Part shown: one piece after another, positions 44,782-53,515 of the stretch
Numbering within the stretch: position 1 is the stretch's first letter
Layout of the letters: every line of letters starts with the position of its first letter
Assembly (NCBI GenBank): GCA_020853775.1
Contig: JADYYH010000016.1
Coordinates: forward strand, 1 to 58,737
Length of the DNA stretch: 58,737 nt
Origin: Nitrospira sp.
GTDB lineage: Bacteria; Nitrospirota; Nitrospiria; Nitrospirales; Nitrospiraceae
Direction of reading: 5' to 3'
Program-made: the position numbers and the translations under genes
The notes under the pieces: model-generated
Told to the model about the DNA's origin: nothing
The model's database searches: none
The model's input: only the letters and a program-made list of their open reading frames with translations

Positions 44782-45234
44782 GTGACCGATCAGATGACTT
44801 CGGCAGACCCGGTTTCCTCCCTTCCCCCGACCACGGAGCCCACACCGTTTATCCGCCAGCGGCCGGTCAGGATCATCATTAATTCGTTCCTGGCGCTGTT
44901 CGTGGTCGCGCTGATCGCGTTTCGGTTCGTGCCAGGCTGGTTGGACCCCGATTTCTCCAAACACATTGAAAGCCACCGGGTAATGGTGGGCATGGATCGC
45001 AAGCAGGTCCTGGATTCGTGGGGGTCGCCGAACACGATGAACGTGACCCATACCAGCGATGGGCTACGACGCGAAGAATGGATCTTTGAAGATTGGGAAA
45101 GCCCGGCGGTCGTCAAACACCGGTATCTCTACTTTGAGGAAGGCAAATTGATCGGCGGCCATTTTTCAGGGTCCGACGTACGCCTCCCGCTGCCGACCAC
45201 CCCGGAACCGGTCAAACCCAAAGGCCACCCGTAA
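44782..45234 (+). CDS. membrane-anchored SmpA/OmlA (BamE)-like protein
   Basis: 150 residues with GTG start at 44782 preceded by GGAAGGAT; an upstream ATG at 44734 has no such site. A transmembrane helix (PVRIIINSFLALFVVALIAF) anchors it. The C-terminal part (MVGMDRKQVLDSWGSPNTMN, EEWIFEDW, YLYFEEGKLIGG) has the two helices and strands of the SmpA/OmlA domain. BamE helps in outer-membrane protein assembly; this protein is inner-membrane anchored and not the canonical lipoprotein. Role unclear. Confidence 0.7.
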   Translation: MTDQMTSADPVSSLPPTTEPTPFIRQRPVRIIINSFLALFVVALIAFRFVPGWLDPDFSKHIESHRVMVGMDRKQVLDSWGSPNTMNVTHTSDGLRREEWIFEDWESPAVVKHRYLYFEEGKLIGGHFSGSDVRLPLPTTPEPVKPKGHP

Positions 45235-45281
45235 TCGTTACCTATTGACGCCTCCGGCCAGTCTCCCCTCAAATCTTCGTC

Positions 45282-45551
45282 TCAATCGGCCTCGCTGGTT
45301 GCCTCGCGAACGTGCAGCGCCAGTCGGCTCAAGAGAATCTCCGCCCGTTGCCTGTCGCGTTCCGCAACCATGACGCGGCTGCCCAAGAGCGCCACCCCCG
45401 GATACAGCGCGCCGATGTGTTCGTGCTGAACGGCATAGGGAATGCCATTGCCGTCGAGCAAGCTCCGGATCAGCGCCAGTTCCCCGACATCTGCCGGTTC
45501 GCAGAGACTCACCAGAGCCTGAAGATGTTCAGAATGATCCCCTACCGTCAC
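45282..45551 (-). CDS. DUF2007-type small protein
   Basis: 89 residues. GTG start at 45551 with GGGAGG seven bases upstream. It reads VSLCEPADVGELALIRSLLD, then GNGIPYAV and GVALLGSRVMVAERDRQRAE, fitting DUF2007, a ferredoxin-like domain of unknown role sometimes fused to signalling proteins. The frame continues upstream to 45632, but without homology. Confidence 0.7.
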   Translation of the reverse strand: MTVGDHSEHLQALVSLCEPADVGELALIRSLLDGNGIPYAVQHEHIGALYPGVALLGSRVMVAERDRQRAEILLSRLALHVREATSEAD

Positions 45552-45776
45552 AATCCGCCTCCCGCCAGGCACCGTCGCACATTCACCAAGCCGGAATTGC
45601 CGGGAACCGGCGTCTCCGGCTGCGAACAGCACGTGATTCGTTGCAATTCCTTCGGATGGTCAATACACTCACGGAAGCGCAGACAGGGTCCGGAAGCAGA
45701 AGCTGGCCTTGATATGGAGCGATGACTGCGCGGAGATCGGCGTTGATGTCGTTGCCGCAGGGGGACAACGGACAAC

Positions 45777-46061
45777 TTACGGGGTCTCGGTGATCTGAAC
45801 GCGCCGTTCTTTCCCTGGCCCGCCGGACACGGTCAGAACACGTTTCCATTCACGGACCTGGTAAATGGCCCAGGCTTGCGGCTGATTCTTGTAGAACGCG
45901 TCCGGATCTTCGCCGGAGGCATTGAGGTAAATCGGCTCCGTAAACCCTTCTTCCAGTACATAATCCAGCAAACAGTCCGTGGTGAACCCTTTTCCGTGCA
46001 GGGCGACCTCGGCAAGGAAGTTGAGAATCTCGTCGGAATCCTGAATGGTGATAGGCTTCAT
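45777..46061 (-). CDS. conserved small protein of unknown function
   Basis: 94 residues starting MKPITIQDSDEILNFLAEVA. Acidic, with an aromatic centre (YKNQPQAWAIYQVREWKRV). I do not recognise the family. It is divergent from the CADD-like gene, whose ATG is 48 bases away. Confidence 0.5.
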   Translation of the reverse strand: MKPITIQDSDEILNFLAEVALHGKGFTTDCLLDYVLEEGFTEPIYLNASGEDPDAFYKNQPQAWAIYQVREWKRVLTVSGGPGKERRVQITETP

Positions 46062-46108
46062 CTGACCGGTGGCTGATTGTAGCCAGTAGGCACGAAGGAA
46101 GGCAAGGC

Positions 46109-46861
46109 ATGGCACAGAAGAGATTGACCCGCACGCAATTTCTCGAGCGGCTGTTGTCCCTCATGGATCGTAAACACCATTGGGCCTGGCCGATCATCAT
46201 GGGGCCCGGCATGACCAAGGCCCAGCTGAAGCTCCACTACCAGCAGGAATACCTGGTCTACGTGCGGGACTTTCCCGTTCTGCTGGCTCGAGTGCATGGG
46301 CAAAACCCACCGCCCGACGTCCGGCGGATGTTGGCCGAAAATATTTATGAAGAAGATACCGGTGGCCTGTCGTTTGGACGATCTCATCCCGAGCTCTTTC
46401 ATGAAATGATGCACGGGCTGGGATTCGACAGCCGCGTCTTTTTTCGAGCGACGCTCCTTCCCGCCAGTCTTCGCTATCGGCGCTGGTTGGAACAGGTGAC
46501 GGCCAGCCGCGACTGGGTCGTCGGCGCCGCCGCCCTCGCGGTTTTCGTGGAGGGCAGCATCAAAGACCGCCAGGAAATTCTGGAACCCTCGAAACCAAAA
46601 ACCGAGGCGGAGATCGAAGCCTATATCGACGCGCATCCTCTGATTCGGCATCACAAGATCGAGCGGCAACATATGGATCTCATACGCGCGCACCAGAAGG
46701 TGGAGGCTGGACATCGGCAAGACGCCTACACGATGGTCGTCAACTATGCCGAACGCAGGCGCCAGCAGAACGCGGTGTTGGCCTGCGTCAGGCAAGGACT
46801 GACGTTGTGGATGGCCTACCGCGACGGCATCGCCAAAGCCTGCAAATTGGCCAAGCCATGA
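46109..46861 (+). CDS. CADD/PqqC-like iron-containing redox protein
   Basis: 250 residues of the heme-oxygenase-like diiron group. Possible metal ligands are E82 (ENIYEEDTGGLSF), H93 (GRSHPEL), E148 (FVEGSIKDRQ) and an H-x3-E-x2-H set, H195, E199, H202 (HQKVEAGH), similar to H-x3-D-x2-H in Chlamydia CADD. CADD-type proteins make p-aminobenzoate for folate in organisms lacking pabABC; ammonia oxidisers and Chlamydia carry them. PQQ or thiamine roles are less likely. The SUMF1-like gene starts within its stop (ATGA), so they are coupled. Confidence 0.82.
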   Translation: MAQKRLTRTQFLERLLSLMDRKHHWAWPIIMGPGMTKAQLKLHYQQEYLVYVRDFPVLLARVHGQNPPPDVRRMLAENIYEEDTGGLSFGRSHPELFHEMMHGLGFDSRVFFRATLLPASLRYRRWLEQVTASRDWVVGAAALAVFVEGSIKDRQEILEPSKPKTEAEIEAYIDAHPLIRHHKIERQHMDLIRAHQKVEAGHRQDAYTMVVNYAERRRQQNAVLACVRQGLTLWMAYRDGIAKACKLAKP

Positions 46862-47754
46862 GGAGATTAGACGCCATTCCGCGACTGCTGCCGCTGTGCG
46901 GCTTCGTCATACTCACTCTGGTTCAAACAACCTGGGCATCGATGTCACCTGAGGACATGGTGCTGGTTCCAGCCGGTGAATTCATGATGGGAGCCTCCGC
47001 AGACCAGGGCGGCCTCCCCGATGAGCAGCCGATGCGTCTGGTCTCTCTGGGCGCGTTCTGGATCGATCGGTACGAAGTCACCAACGCCGCCTACCTGCAA
47101 TTCGTTGAGGCCACGAACTATCAGGCCCCTGCCAATGCTGCCGGTCGCTTGACTCTCTGGGAACAGAACCGTCCATTGCCCGGCATTGAGCAACATCCGG
47201 TCGTGAACGTGAGCTGGTTGGATGCCGTCGCATTCTGCCGCTGGGCGAACAAACGGTTGCCGACGGAAGCGGAATGGGAAAAGGCCGCCCGAGGAACCGA
47301 CGGACGCACCTACCCCTGGGGCAATGAATGGAGCACCGACAAGGGAAACAGCGCGAGTTACTGGGCCGGGAAAACCGTGCAATTTGCCGATAGCGCGGAG
47401 TGGGAAGCCTTTTGGCTCAAAGGCCTGGGAGCGGAAATTTCCAAGGCCAAGGGTCTCAGGGGTGAAATCCTCACGTTGCCGGTCGGCAGTTTTCCCGCCG
47501 GCACCAGTCCTTATGGGGCGCTGGATATGGCCGGCAATGCCGCCGAATGGGTACAGGACTGGTACAACCCCAACCATTACCGCTCGGCACCGCTCACGAA
47601 CCCCCAGGGACCCGAGCGAGGCGCCATTAAAGCCATGCGCGGCGGATCCTGGCTCAAACCGGCGATCAGCCTGCGCACCTCTGATCGTGATTGGGGGACG
47701 ATGGACAGCCGGCCTTCCGGGACTGGATTCCGCTGCGCCAAGGACAGCTATTAA
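46858..47754 (+). CDS. exported SUMF1/formylglycine-generating-enzyme-like protein
   Basis: 298 residues. A signal peptide (LLPLCGFVILTLVQTTWASM) precedes an FGE-sulfatase domain: MVLVPAGEFMMGASADQGG, NVSWLDAVAFCRWANKRLPT, EAEWEKAARGTDGRTYPWGN, AGNAAEWVQDW and RGGSWLKPAISLRTSDRDWG. The catalytic cysteine pair of true formylglycine enzymes is not seen, so this is probably one of the many non-oxidase relatives used as binding or structural modules in the envelope. ATG overlaps the CADD-like stop by 4 bases. Confidence 0.85.
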   Translation: MRRLDAIPRLLPLCGFVILTLVQTTWASMSPEDMVLVPAGEFMMGASADQGGLPDEQPMRLVSLGAFWIDRYEVTNAAYLQFVEATNYQAPANAAGRLTLWEQNRPLPGIEQHPVVNVSWLDAVAFCRWANKRLPTEAEWEKAARGTDGRTYPWGNEWSTDKGNSASYWAGKTVQFADSAEWEAFWLKGLGAEISKAKGLRGEILTLPVGSFPAGTSPYGALDMAGNAAEWVQDWYNPNHYRSAPLTNPQGPERGAIKAMRGGSWLKPAISLRTSDRDWGTMDSRPSGTGFRCAKDSY

Positions 47755-47919
47755 TCCAAATCTGCTCCACTGACCACGGCCCTGCCTGAGACCCAAACCC
47801 CGATTTCCTCTCCCTGCCGGTTTTCAGGAGATTCTAGGTCACCCGGGCTTCAACGGCTATACTGCTTCTAAGTACTGTCACATCCGTACCGACTTACGTT
47901 GCTCCTTCGAGTTTTCGCT

Positions 47920-48669
47920 ATGGCATCCCAGCTTTCTCGCGCCCCAGACGCCGTTTCTGGACCAGCATTCCGGGTCTTGCTAGCCGATGACTCGCAAGAA
48001 TCACAGGTCTTGATTCGATTGTACCTGCAAGGCCTCCCCTATCAGGTTGACGTCGCAGGAGACGGAGAAGAAGCGGTCGCCCTGTTCAAGGCCCGGCCGT
48101 TTGACCTCATTTTTCTCGATCAGCACATGCCGGTCATGGACGGTTTTACCGCCGCGCGCCTGATGCGCCAGTGGGAATCATCCAATCATCGGTCGCCGGT
48201 ACCTATTCTGGCTCTGACCGCCGACTCATTGGTCGAAGCCAGGGAGCAGGGGCAAGCTGCAGGGTGCACGGCATTCTTAGCCAAGCCCATCGCTAAAGAA
48301 CAGCTTCTCGACGCGTTGCAGAGGTTTGGCGCCAGCTTCTCAAAGCAGCGCGCTACGACACAGAACAGTGCCCCCGCCGGACTCGCAACCCTCATCGACG
48401 AGGAAATCGCACGACGGCGTCCCCTCTTCCTCGACAACCGCCGTCGAGAGCTGAGACGCCTGCAGAATGCCGTCGAGCGAGGAGATTGCGAATTCATCCG
48501 GATCACGGGACACCGCCTCAAAGGCCTGGCCGGATCATATGGGTTCCCCGACATCGGTCTGGCGGGTGCAGAGTTAGAGGAAACGGCGAAGGATCAGGAT
48601 CTCGCCGGGATGCGACGGACCATCGATCAGCTGGCTGCGCTTCTTGCCCAGGCGAGCCAGGCCGTGTAA
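47920..48669 (+). CDS. receiver plus histidine-phosphotransfer (Hpt) protein
   Basis: 249 residues. The receiver (VLLADDSQESQVLIRLYLQG, aspartate in LIFLDQHMPVMDG, lysine in FLAKPIAK) is followed by an Hpt helix bundle with the phospho-histidine in TGHRLKGLAGSYGF. Such proteins carry phosphate between a sensor kinase and an output regulator. No kinase domain is present. ATG 47920. The next regulator gene lies 37 bases downstream. Confidence 0.92.
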   Translation: MASQLSRAPDAVSGPAFRVLLADDSQESQVLIRLYLQGLPYQVDVAGDGEEAVALFKARPFDLIFLDQHMPVMDGFTAARLMRQWESSNHRSPVPILALTADSLVEAREQGQAAGCTAFLAKPIAKEQLLDALQRFGASFSKQRATTQNSAPAGLATLIDEEIARRRPLFLDNRRRELRRLQNAVERGDCEFIRITGHRLKGLAGSYGFPDIGLAGAELEETAKDQDLAGMRRTIDQLAALLAQASQAV

Positions 48670-48706
48670 GCGGAGTTCCGGGACGTGCTATAGGAAACCT
48701 ACGACC

Positions 48707-49351
48707 ATGAGCATTCTCATCATCGACGATTTTCAAGAGGAGCGGGATCTTCTCCACGCCATCCTGCAGCGGGCCGGATTCGGGCCTCTCCTGCCGGTCG
48801 CGACGGCTCAAGAAGGACTCACTCTCTTGGGGATCGGTAAACGCGGAAAACCCGGCAATGGCATCGATCTCGTTCTCATGGATCTCGAAATGCCCGGGAT
48901 GAATGGATTGGAGGCCTGCGAGAGAATCAGGATGGAAGAACCGCTCCAGGGCCTGCCCATCATTATCATTACCGCCCATACGGCAGAGCACGATATTCAG
49001 GCCGCCTATACGGCGGGCGCCACGGACTATATCCGCAAGCCTGTGATTCCGGTGGAGTTGCTGGCGCGAGCCGCCACAGCGCTGAGCCTGAAACAAGAAA
49101 TCGATGCGAGGAAATTGCGCGAACAGGAACTGCTCGAACGAACGAAGGAACTCGACCATGCCTTGGAGCACATCACCACGCGCCATGGCACCGTGCAGAT
49201 CTGCGCCAAGTGTAAACGCGTCAATACCGAAGGATCCTACTGGCAACGGATCGAAGACTACTTACGACGGCTGGGGCGCTCCACGGTCAAAGAAGCCGTC
49301 TGTGACTCCTGCATGGATCAGGCCTATCCTCATCTGAAACGGATGCCGTAG
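48707..49351 (+). CDS. response regulator with C-terminal zinc-like motif
   Basis: 214 residues. The receiver has IIDDFQEERDLLHAILQRAG, phospho-aspartate in LVLMDLEMPGMNG and lysine in YIRKPVIPVEL. A coiled-coil (KLREQELLERTKELDHALEH) leads to a C-terminal part with CAKCKR and CDSCMDQAYP, a CxxC...CxxC unit similar to that found at the end of some PAS/GAF signalling proteins. Output unknown. The TIR repeat copy 3 begins immediately after its TAG. Confidence 0.88.
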   Translation: MSILIIDDFQEERDLLHAILQRAGFGPLLPVATAQEGLTLLGIGKRGKPGNGIDLVLMDLEMPGMNGLEACERIRMEEPLQGLPIIIITAHTAEHDIQAAYTAGATDYIRKPVIPVELLARAATALSLKQEIDARKLREQELLERTKELDHALEHITTRHGTVQICAKCKRVNTEGSYWQRIEDYLRRLGRSTVKEAVCDSCMDQAYPHLKRMP

Positions 49352-49475
49352 CAGGCTGTTCAGACAGGTCGCCAGCGGCGTTCTCGCGGCGCACAGAAGC
49401 TCCCCCTACCGCAGCGAGTACGCTTCGCCTCTGAGCTGGCGGCCGCCTTACCGGACAACCTTTCTGGGCAGCCTG
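49352..49475 (+). repeat. TIR hairpin repeat, copy 3
   Basis: 124 bases directly following the TAG at 49349-49351. Ends CAGGCTGTTCAGACAGG and AACCTTTCTGGGCAGCCTG pair; compared with copies 1 and 2 the change CAGGATG to CAGGCTG is matched by CATCCTG to CAGCCTG, so pairing is conserved. Shares GCCAGCGGCGTTCTCGC and TACGCTTCGCCT with copy 1. The next gene is convergent. Confidence 0.82.
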
Positions 49476-49585
49476 CGAATAATGCTGATTTGTCCACAGG
49501 TGGCCGAGGGCTCTCGCGCAGGATTCTTGAGTAGTGTGTCTATCACCTGCTACCCAGCACTCCATACATCAGACGACCGGGACGG

Positions 49586-50254
49586 TTATCGATTCAATTG
49601 GGCAGGCAACACAAACGCCACCGCTTCGATACGCACAACCGGCATGATCAGCCCTTGTCCTTCGACGTCGTGGGAGAAATCGTAGACAAGAGATTCGTCC
49701 GGGATCAGTCTGCCGCACAACACCACGTCGATCTCGATGCGCTCGCCCCGTTGCATCCTGGCCTTGAGGTCGGCGGTCGCCTTCCCTGCCGAGGCGATCA
49801 GTGTCGCCGGAAGATCTTCATGTTTGAAGCGCACCTCACCCCATGACGTCCGGGTGAACTTCGGCCCCAGCGCGACACGAAATCCTCCCTCTTCGTCGTC
49901 AAACCGTGACAACTCGCCAAGCCAGACCACAGTCACCAGCCATTGCAAGGGCTCCTTGCCGTCACGCCGGGCATCGCGTTCACGGTTCAAGGCAAAAAGT
50001 CGTTCGTCATGTCCGGGATCATGGTGTCCCTGGCCATAGATCTGAGGCCAATCCGGAGGCGACCCGTCCAGCGCCGCGAGAAACCGTTCGATGGGTTCAG
50101 GATCGAGCAGGAGATGGTTGTCGGGAGGAAGTGTCGCCAGCGCCGCAAACAGGGTCTTATGCAACGGGCGCAGCGGAGAAGCATCTGCTGCGGAACTTAC
50201 TGCGGACATCGACCAGGCCAGCAACAGCACAGCCATGACAAAAAGGGTCCGCAC
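49586..50254 (-). CDS. secreted protein of unknown function
   Basis: 222 residues with GTG start 50254; GAGGAG lies about 10 bases upstream. Signal peptide RTLFVMAVLLLAWSMSAVSS. The mature part contains LLLDPEPIERFLAALDGSP and a beta-rich end (RIEIDVVLCGRLIPDESLVY). No family recognised. Probably periplasmic. It follows the small gene at 50274 by 19 bases. Confidence 0.55.
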   Translation of the reverse strand: MRTLFVMAVLLLAWSMSAVSSAADASPLRPLHKTLFAALATLPPDNHLLLDPEPIERFLAALDGSPPDWPQIYGQGHHDPGHDERLFALNRERDARRDGKEPLQWLVTVVWLGELSRFDDEEGGFRVALGPKFTRTSWGEVRFKHEDLPATLIASAGKATADLKARMQRGERIEIDVVLCGRLIPDESLVYDFSHDVEGQGLIMPVVRIEAVAFVLPAQLNR

Positions 50255-50273
50255 GTGGAGGGCACTCCTCAAA

Positions 50274-50594
50274 TCAGGCGGCAGGGGGCGATAGGCTGCG
50301 AAATACATCCCTGAGCTCGCATGTGGCAGGATGCTCCCAAGACAACACACCGGCGTCCACCAGCACTTGAAGCCGTGGCACAGGGTCTAATCGAGGCAGC
50401 ATCAGGGCATTGAGGGATTGAGACTTCAAGACCTGCGTGTAGGTCCCGATCCAGGATTCGACGACCGCCCGTAATCCGACATCCGTCGCCTTCATTCGAC
50501 CCAACCGGACTTCCTGTAGCAATTTGATCAACGGGTCTGATTGGAGCAGCGTGCCGATCGCACGACGCAGTTGTGTGTCTTGATCGTCCATCAT
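50274..50594 (-). CDS. small protein of unknown function
   Basis: 106 residues, helical, starting DDQDTQLRRAIGTLLQSDPL and ending in a Ser/Pro tail. It sits between the FmdB-like gene (20 bases upstream) and the secreted protein, probably as one operon. No recognised domain. Confidence 0.5.
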   Translation of the reverse strand: MMDDQDTQLRRAIGTLLQSDPLIKLLQEVRLGRMKATDVGLRAVVESWIGTYTQVLKSQSLNALMLPRLDPVPRLQVLVDAGVLSWEHPATCELRDVFRSLSPPAA

Positions 50595-50613
50595 GAATGA
50601 CTCGGCATCGTAA

Positions 50614-50841
50614 TTAATTCATGGAACAGGCACCGGGGCCACGCGGATCGCCACAGGAGCCGCATCCACTGCCGGAATTAGACACCACCGGCCAGCCGCC
50701 GGTTGCGCCGACCCCGAATGCGGAAAATTGTTTATTCAACGCCGTCGCCTTGCAGGAAGGACAGGCCGGCACCGTTTGTCCCTGCACGATGAGCTCGAAG
50801 CGGTGGTTGCATTCCTGGCAGACGTATTCGAAGATGGGCAT
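50614..50841 (-). CDS. FmdB-family zinc-ribbon protein
   Basis: 75 residues starting MPIFEYVCQECNHRFELIVQ. CQEC and CPSC form the zinc ribbon of the FmdB/putative regulatory family; the glycine-rich end carries GCGSCGDPRGPGACS, further cysteines. ATG 50841 is used because the family always starts MPxYEY/MPIFEY. Likely a small regulatory or metal-binding protein. Confidence 0.85.
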   Translation of the reverse strand: MPIFEYVCQECNHRFELIVQGQTVPACPSCKATALNKQFSAFGVGATGGWPVVSNSGSGCGSCGDPRGPGACSMN

Positions 50842-50922
50842 GGGGCTATACTCCTTAGAATTTGAAATATTATAAGTAAGGCTCATTCACTTTCGCAATC
50901 ATCAGCCGATAGGAGCCCACAC

Positions 50923-51177
50923 ATGTGGTCAGAAGATAAATCCTTCGTCTTTCGCATCAGCCTGGAAGCGCAATTTCCCGACGACTACGAGGGCCCGCAC
51001 GATGAGCAGGCCTGGCTGCGTGAGTGGGAACTGCAGATCAAGCCGCTCCTGATCAAGAACCTGTTCGACACGCTGCGGGAATACCCCGCTTGGAAATCGC
51101 ATGTCAGAAACCGGGGGAAATCGCCGGCGGAAGAAATTGAAGTCGCCATGATCCGCGATTTTTCACCAACCCCATAG
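50923..51177 (+). CDS. conserved small protein of unknown function
   Basis: 84 residues starting WSEDKSFVFRISLEAQFPDD, acidic N-terminus with a central helix (WLREWELQIKPLLIKNLFDT). No family recognised. It precedes hemW by 14 bases and is probably co-transcribed with it. Confidence 0.55.
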   Translation: MWSEDKSFVFRISLEAQFPDDYEGPHDEQAWLREWELQIKPLLIKNLFDTLREYPAWKSHVRNRGKSPAEEIEVAMIRDFSPTP

Positions 51178-51191
51178 GCACGCGAGCCGCT

Positions 51192-52343
51192 ATGTCCCAG
51201 GCTACCGCTCAGGGTCTCTACATTCATATTCCCTTCTGTCATCAGCGCTGCCATTTCTGCGCCTTCTACCTCGAGATCCATCACGCGCGCTCCGCGGAAC
51301 AGTTTGTCGCTTCGCTGTTGATGGAGTTACGGTTGTACGGCGAGAGCGGTATCTTGGGACCGGCCCCACTCGATTCGATCTATTTCGGCGGCGGGACGCC
51401 GACAACGCTCTCCTCCGAGCAACTCACGACCATCCTGACGTCGAGCAAGCAGACGTTCGGACTGGTTCCGGACGCCGAGGTCACTGTCGAAGCCCATCCG
51501 GGATCGGTTACGCGAGAGAGCCTGGCGCATCTTCACGACGCCGGATGTACCCGCCTCAGCTTCGGCGCCGAATCGATGGACCAAACGGAATTGGATCGCG
51601 TCGGACGACCAGGGTCTCCCACCAGCACAATCCACGTCATGGCCGTGGCACGTGAAGCCGGCTTCACCAACATCAACCTCGATCTTATGTACGGGCTGCC
51701 GGGCCAGACTTTGGAAAGTTGGGCGACCTCATTGAGGCAGACAATTGAACTGGCTCCGGAACACCTGTCTTGTTATGCCTTGACCATTGAGGAAGGTACT
51801 CACCTCAAGTCAGCGATTCAGCGCGGCCACGTCCCCGCCCCTGATGAAGAGCTTCAGAACCGCATGGAAGACCTGGCCGAAGAGATCCTCTGCCAGGCCG
51901 GCTACCGTCGTTATGAAATTTCCAACTATTGCCGACCTGGATTTGCCAGCCGACACAACCGGCTTCACTGGACCGGCGGGCATTACCTGGGCGTCGGCCC
52001 CAGTGCGCAGTCCTATATTGGAGGTCGGCGATTCGGCAATGTGAGCGATCTGGCGGCCTATAAGGCAGCCCTCGGAAACGCCCGCCTCCCGGTCGCGGAA
52101 TCCGATCAACTCATGCAGGCGGGTGAAAGTTGTGAACGGCTGATCTTCGGGCTGCGCCTCGTTGATGGTATTTCACTCAAGCAGACAGGTGCCCTGTCAT
52201 TTCCGGCACTCACGCAGGAAGTGGACAAATTGCTGGCGGACGACTTGCTCGAACGCCAGGGCGACCTGGTTCGCCTCACCACAAGGGGCCGACGATATGC
52301 GGATACGGTAGCGGTATCCCTCCTGACGAGCCTGAATGGGTAG
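51192..52343 (+). CDS. hemW: HemW-type radical SAM heme chaperone
   Basis: 383 residues. Radical SAM motif CHQRCHFC (Cx3Cx2C) in YIHIPFCHQRCHFCAF, then YFGGGTPTTLSSEQL and VEAHPGSV, then the C-terminal HemN_C part. HemW carries heme to respiratory enzymes and does not act as coproporphyrinogen oxidase; it lacks the fourth cysteine that true HemN has (CxC), which supports HemW. Length normal. Confidence 0.92.
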   Translation: MSQATAQGLYIHIPFCHQRCHFCAFYLEIHHARSAEQFVASLLMELRLYGESGILGPAPLDSIYFGGGTPTTLSSEQLTTILTSSKQTFGLVPDAEVTVEAHPGSVTRESLAHLHDAGCTRLSFGAESMDQTELDRVGRPGSPTSTIHVMAVAREAGFTNINLDLMYGLPGQTLESWATSLRQTIELAPEHLSCYALTIEEGTHLKSAIQRGHVPAPDEELQNRMEDLAEEILCQAGYRRYEISNYCRPGFASRHNRLHWTGGHYLGVGPSAQSYIGGRRFGNVSDLAAYKAALGNARLPVAESDQLMQAGESCERLIFGLRLVDGISLKQTGALSFPALTQEVDKLLADDLLERQGDLVRLTTRGRRYADTVAVSLLTSLNG

Positions 52344-52417
52344 CGACGTTCAATCATCCCATTGACTTCCATCCCCGGCAGAGGGGAGACTGTTGATTCG
52401 AAAGGAGATTCATTCCC

Positions 52418-52615
52418 ATGCCCGTGAATATGGATCCCAGCAAGCGCCGCCGTCGTCAACCAGTCGAAGCTGCCGCGTCCGCCACCGATCAAGACACGGC
52501 TCACGTGAAGCGATTCGGTGAAGACACGGAAGCCGACCGTGAAAAGGCGATTGCGGAAGCCGAGTTGAAGAATTTGTGGGACGCGACCGAAGTCATCGAC
52601 ATGGATAGCTGGTAA
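52418..52615 (+). CDS. small charged protein of unknown function
   Basis: 65 residues, starting MPVNMDPSKRRRRQPVEAAA. Strongly charged, with an acidic helix (EDTEADREKAIAEAELKNLW). AAAGGAG lies 10 bases before the ATG. No family recognised. Confidence 0.5.
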   Translation: MPVNMDPSKRRRRQPVEAAASATDQDTAHVKRFGEDTEADREKAIAEAELKNLWDATEVIDMDSW

Positions 52616-52695
52616 TCCGTCTCTACACACATCCGCACCGTCATCTTCATCTCGCAGGACCCCTTACCGAATCGCCCACTGAACCAGATGTATCG

Positions 52696-53388
52696 ATGAA
52701 TTCCTCGCCCGTTCGGAATGCCCTGTTTTATCCGTTTCACCTCTGCGCTCCGGATACCCTGGATTACCTGCTGGCGCACTATGGATCCATTCACTTTCGC
52801 GACTATATGGCGCTTCGCCTGACGCCGTTCATGGGGACGACGGCCTACCAGGATCGAATGGGAGACGAGCACCCGGACCTCGTCCGCAGCGGCCGCATCG
52901 TGCAAGGCCATGCGGTCAGCGGGCCACTGGATGACGCCGCCGTGGCCGGGATCGATCATGATTTTTCTGATCCGCATTGGAGACAACTGTTCCATGCCGG
53001 ACTGCAGGAGGATCGACGGTTTCAACGAGGCCTTTTTGATCTGACGCATGCCATGCGGATCGGATCGACCCTCGTGCCGGGCCCGGCTGCGTTGCTTCGA
53101 CTACTCGAATCGCAACGCGCCGGCGCTCAGTGTACCGTGGCGCTGGTGCAACAATGGGCTCGTTCGTCTCCTAGCCTGGAGGACGCCTACAACTTTGAAT
53201 ACGGTCTGGCGCTTCTCAAAACGGCTGCGGCTCAGGTCTACACCTTCCGCCTGGCCAGCGCGCATGGGTTGATCGCGGTCACGGATTCCGTGACCCATCA
53301 TCGGTTACTGAGCCACACCATGGCGCGAGAGGGCATCGACCTGTCGAACGAATATGTCGCCCCACCCCGGAGGCACTCCTCTCCATGA
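52696..53388 (+). CDS. conserved protein of unknown function
   Basis: 230 residues starting NSSPVRNALFYPFHLCAPDT. Mixed alpha/beta with many histidines (IDHDFSDPHWRQLFHAGLQE, SVTHHRLLSHTMAREG). I do not recognise a domain. It ends in PPRRHSSP. The context gives no clue to its role. Confidence 0.6.
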   Translation: MNSSPVRNALFYPFHLCAPDTLDYLLAHYGSIHFRDYMALRLTPFMGTTAYQDRMGDEHPDLVRSGRIVQGHAVSGPLDDAAVAGIDHDFSDPHWRQLFHAGLQEDRRFQRGLFDLTHAMRIGSTLVPGPAALLRLLESQRAGAQCTVALVQQWARSSPSLEDAYNFEYGLALLKTAAAQVYTFRLASAHGLIAVTDSVTHHRLLSHTMAREGIDLSNEYVAPPRRHSSP

Positions 53389-53515
53389 CCACTTCGCGCT
53401 ACGGAAGTGACATGCTGGGCATTCCTCTGCTGCAGCGGGGGAACGGAGAAGCTGACGACCTGTTGCACTCGCCCCCGTTTCACCTGGTACACTCGGCGCC
53501 GGACGAGACGACCGC

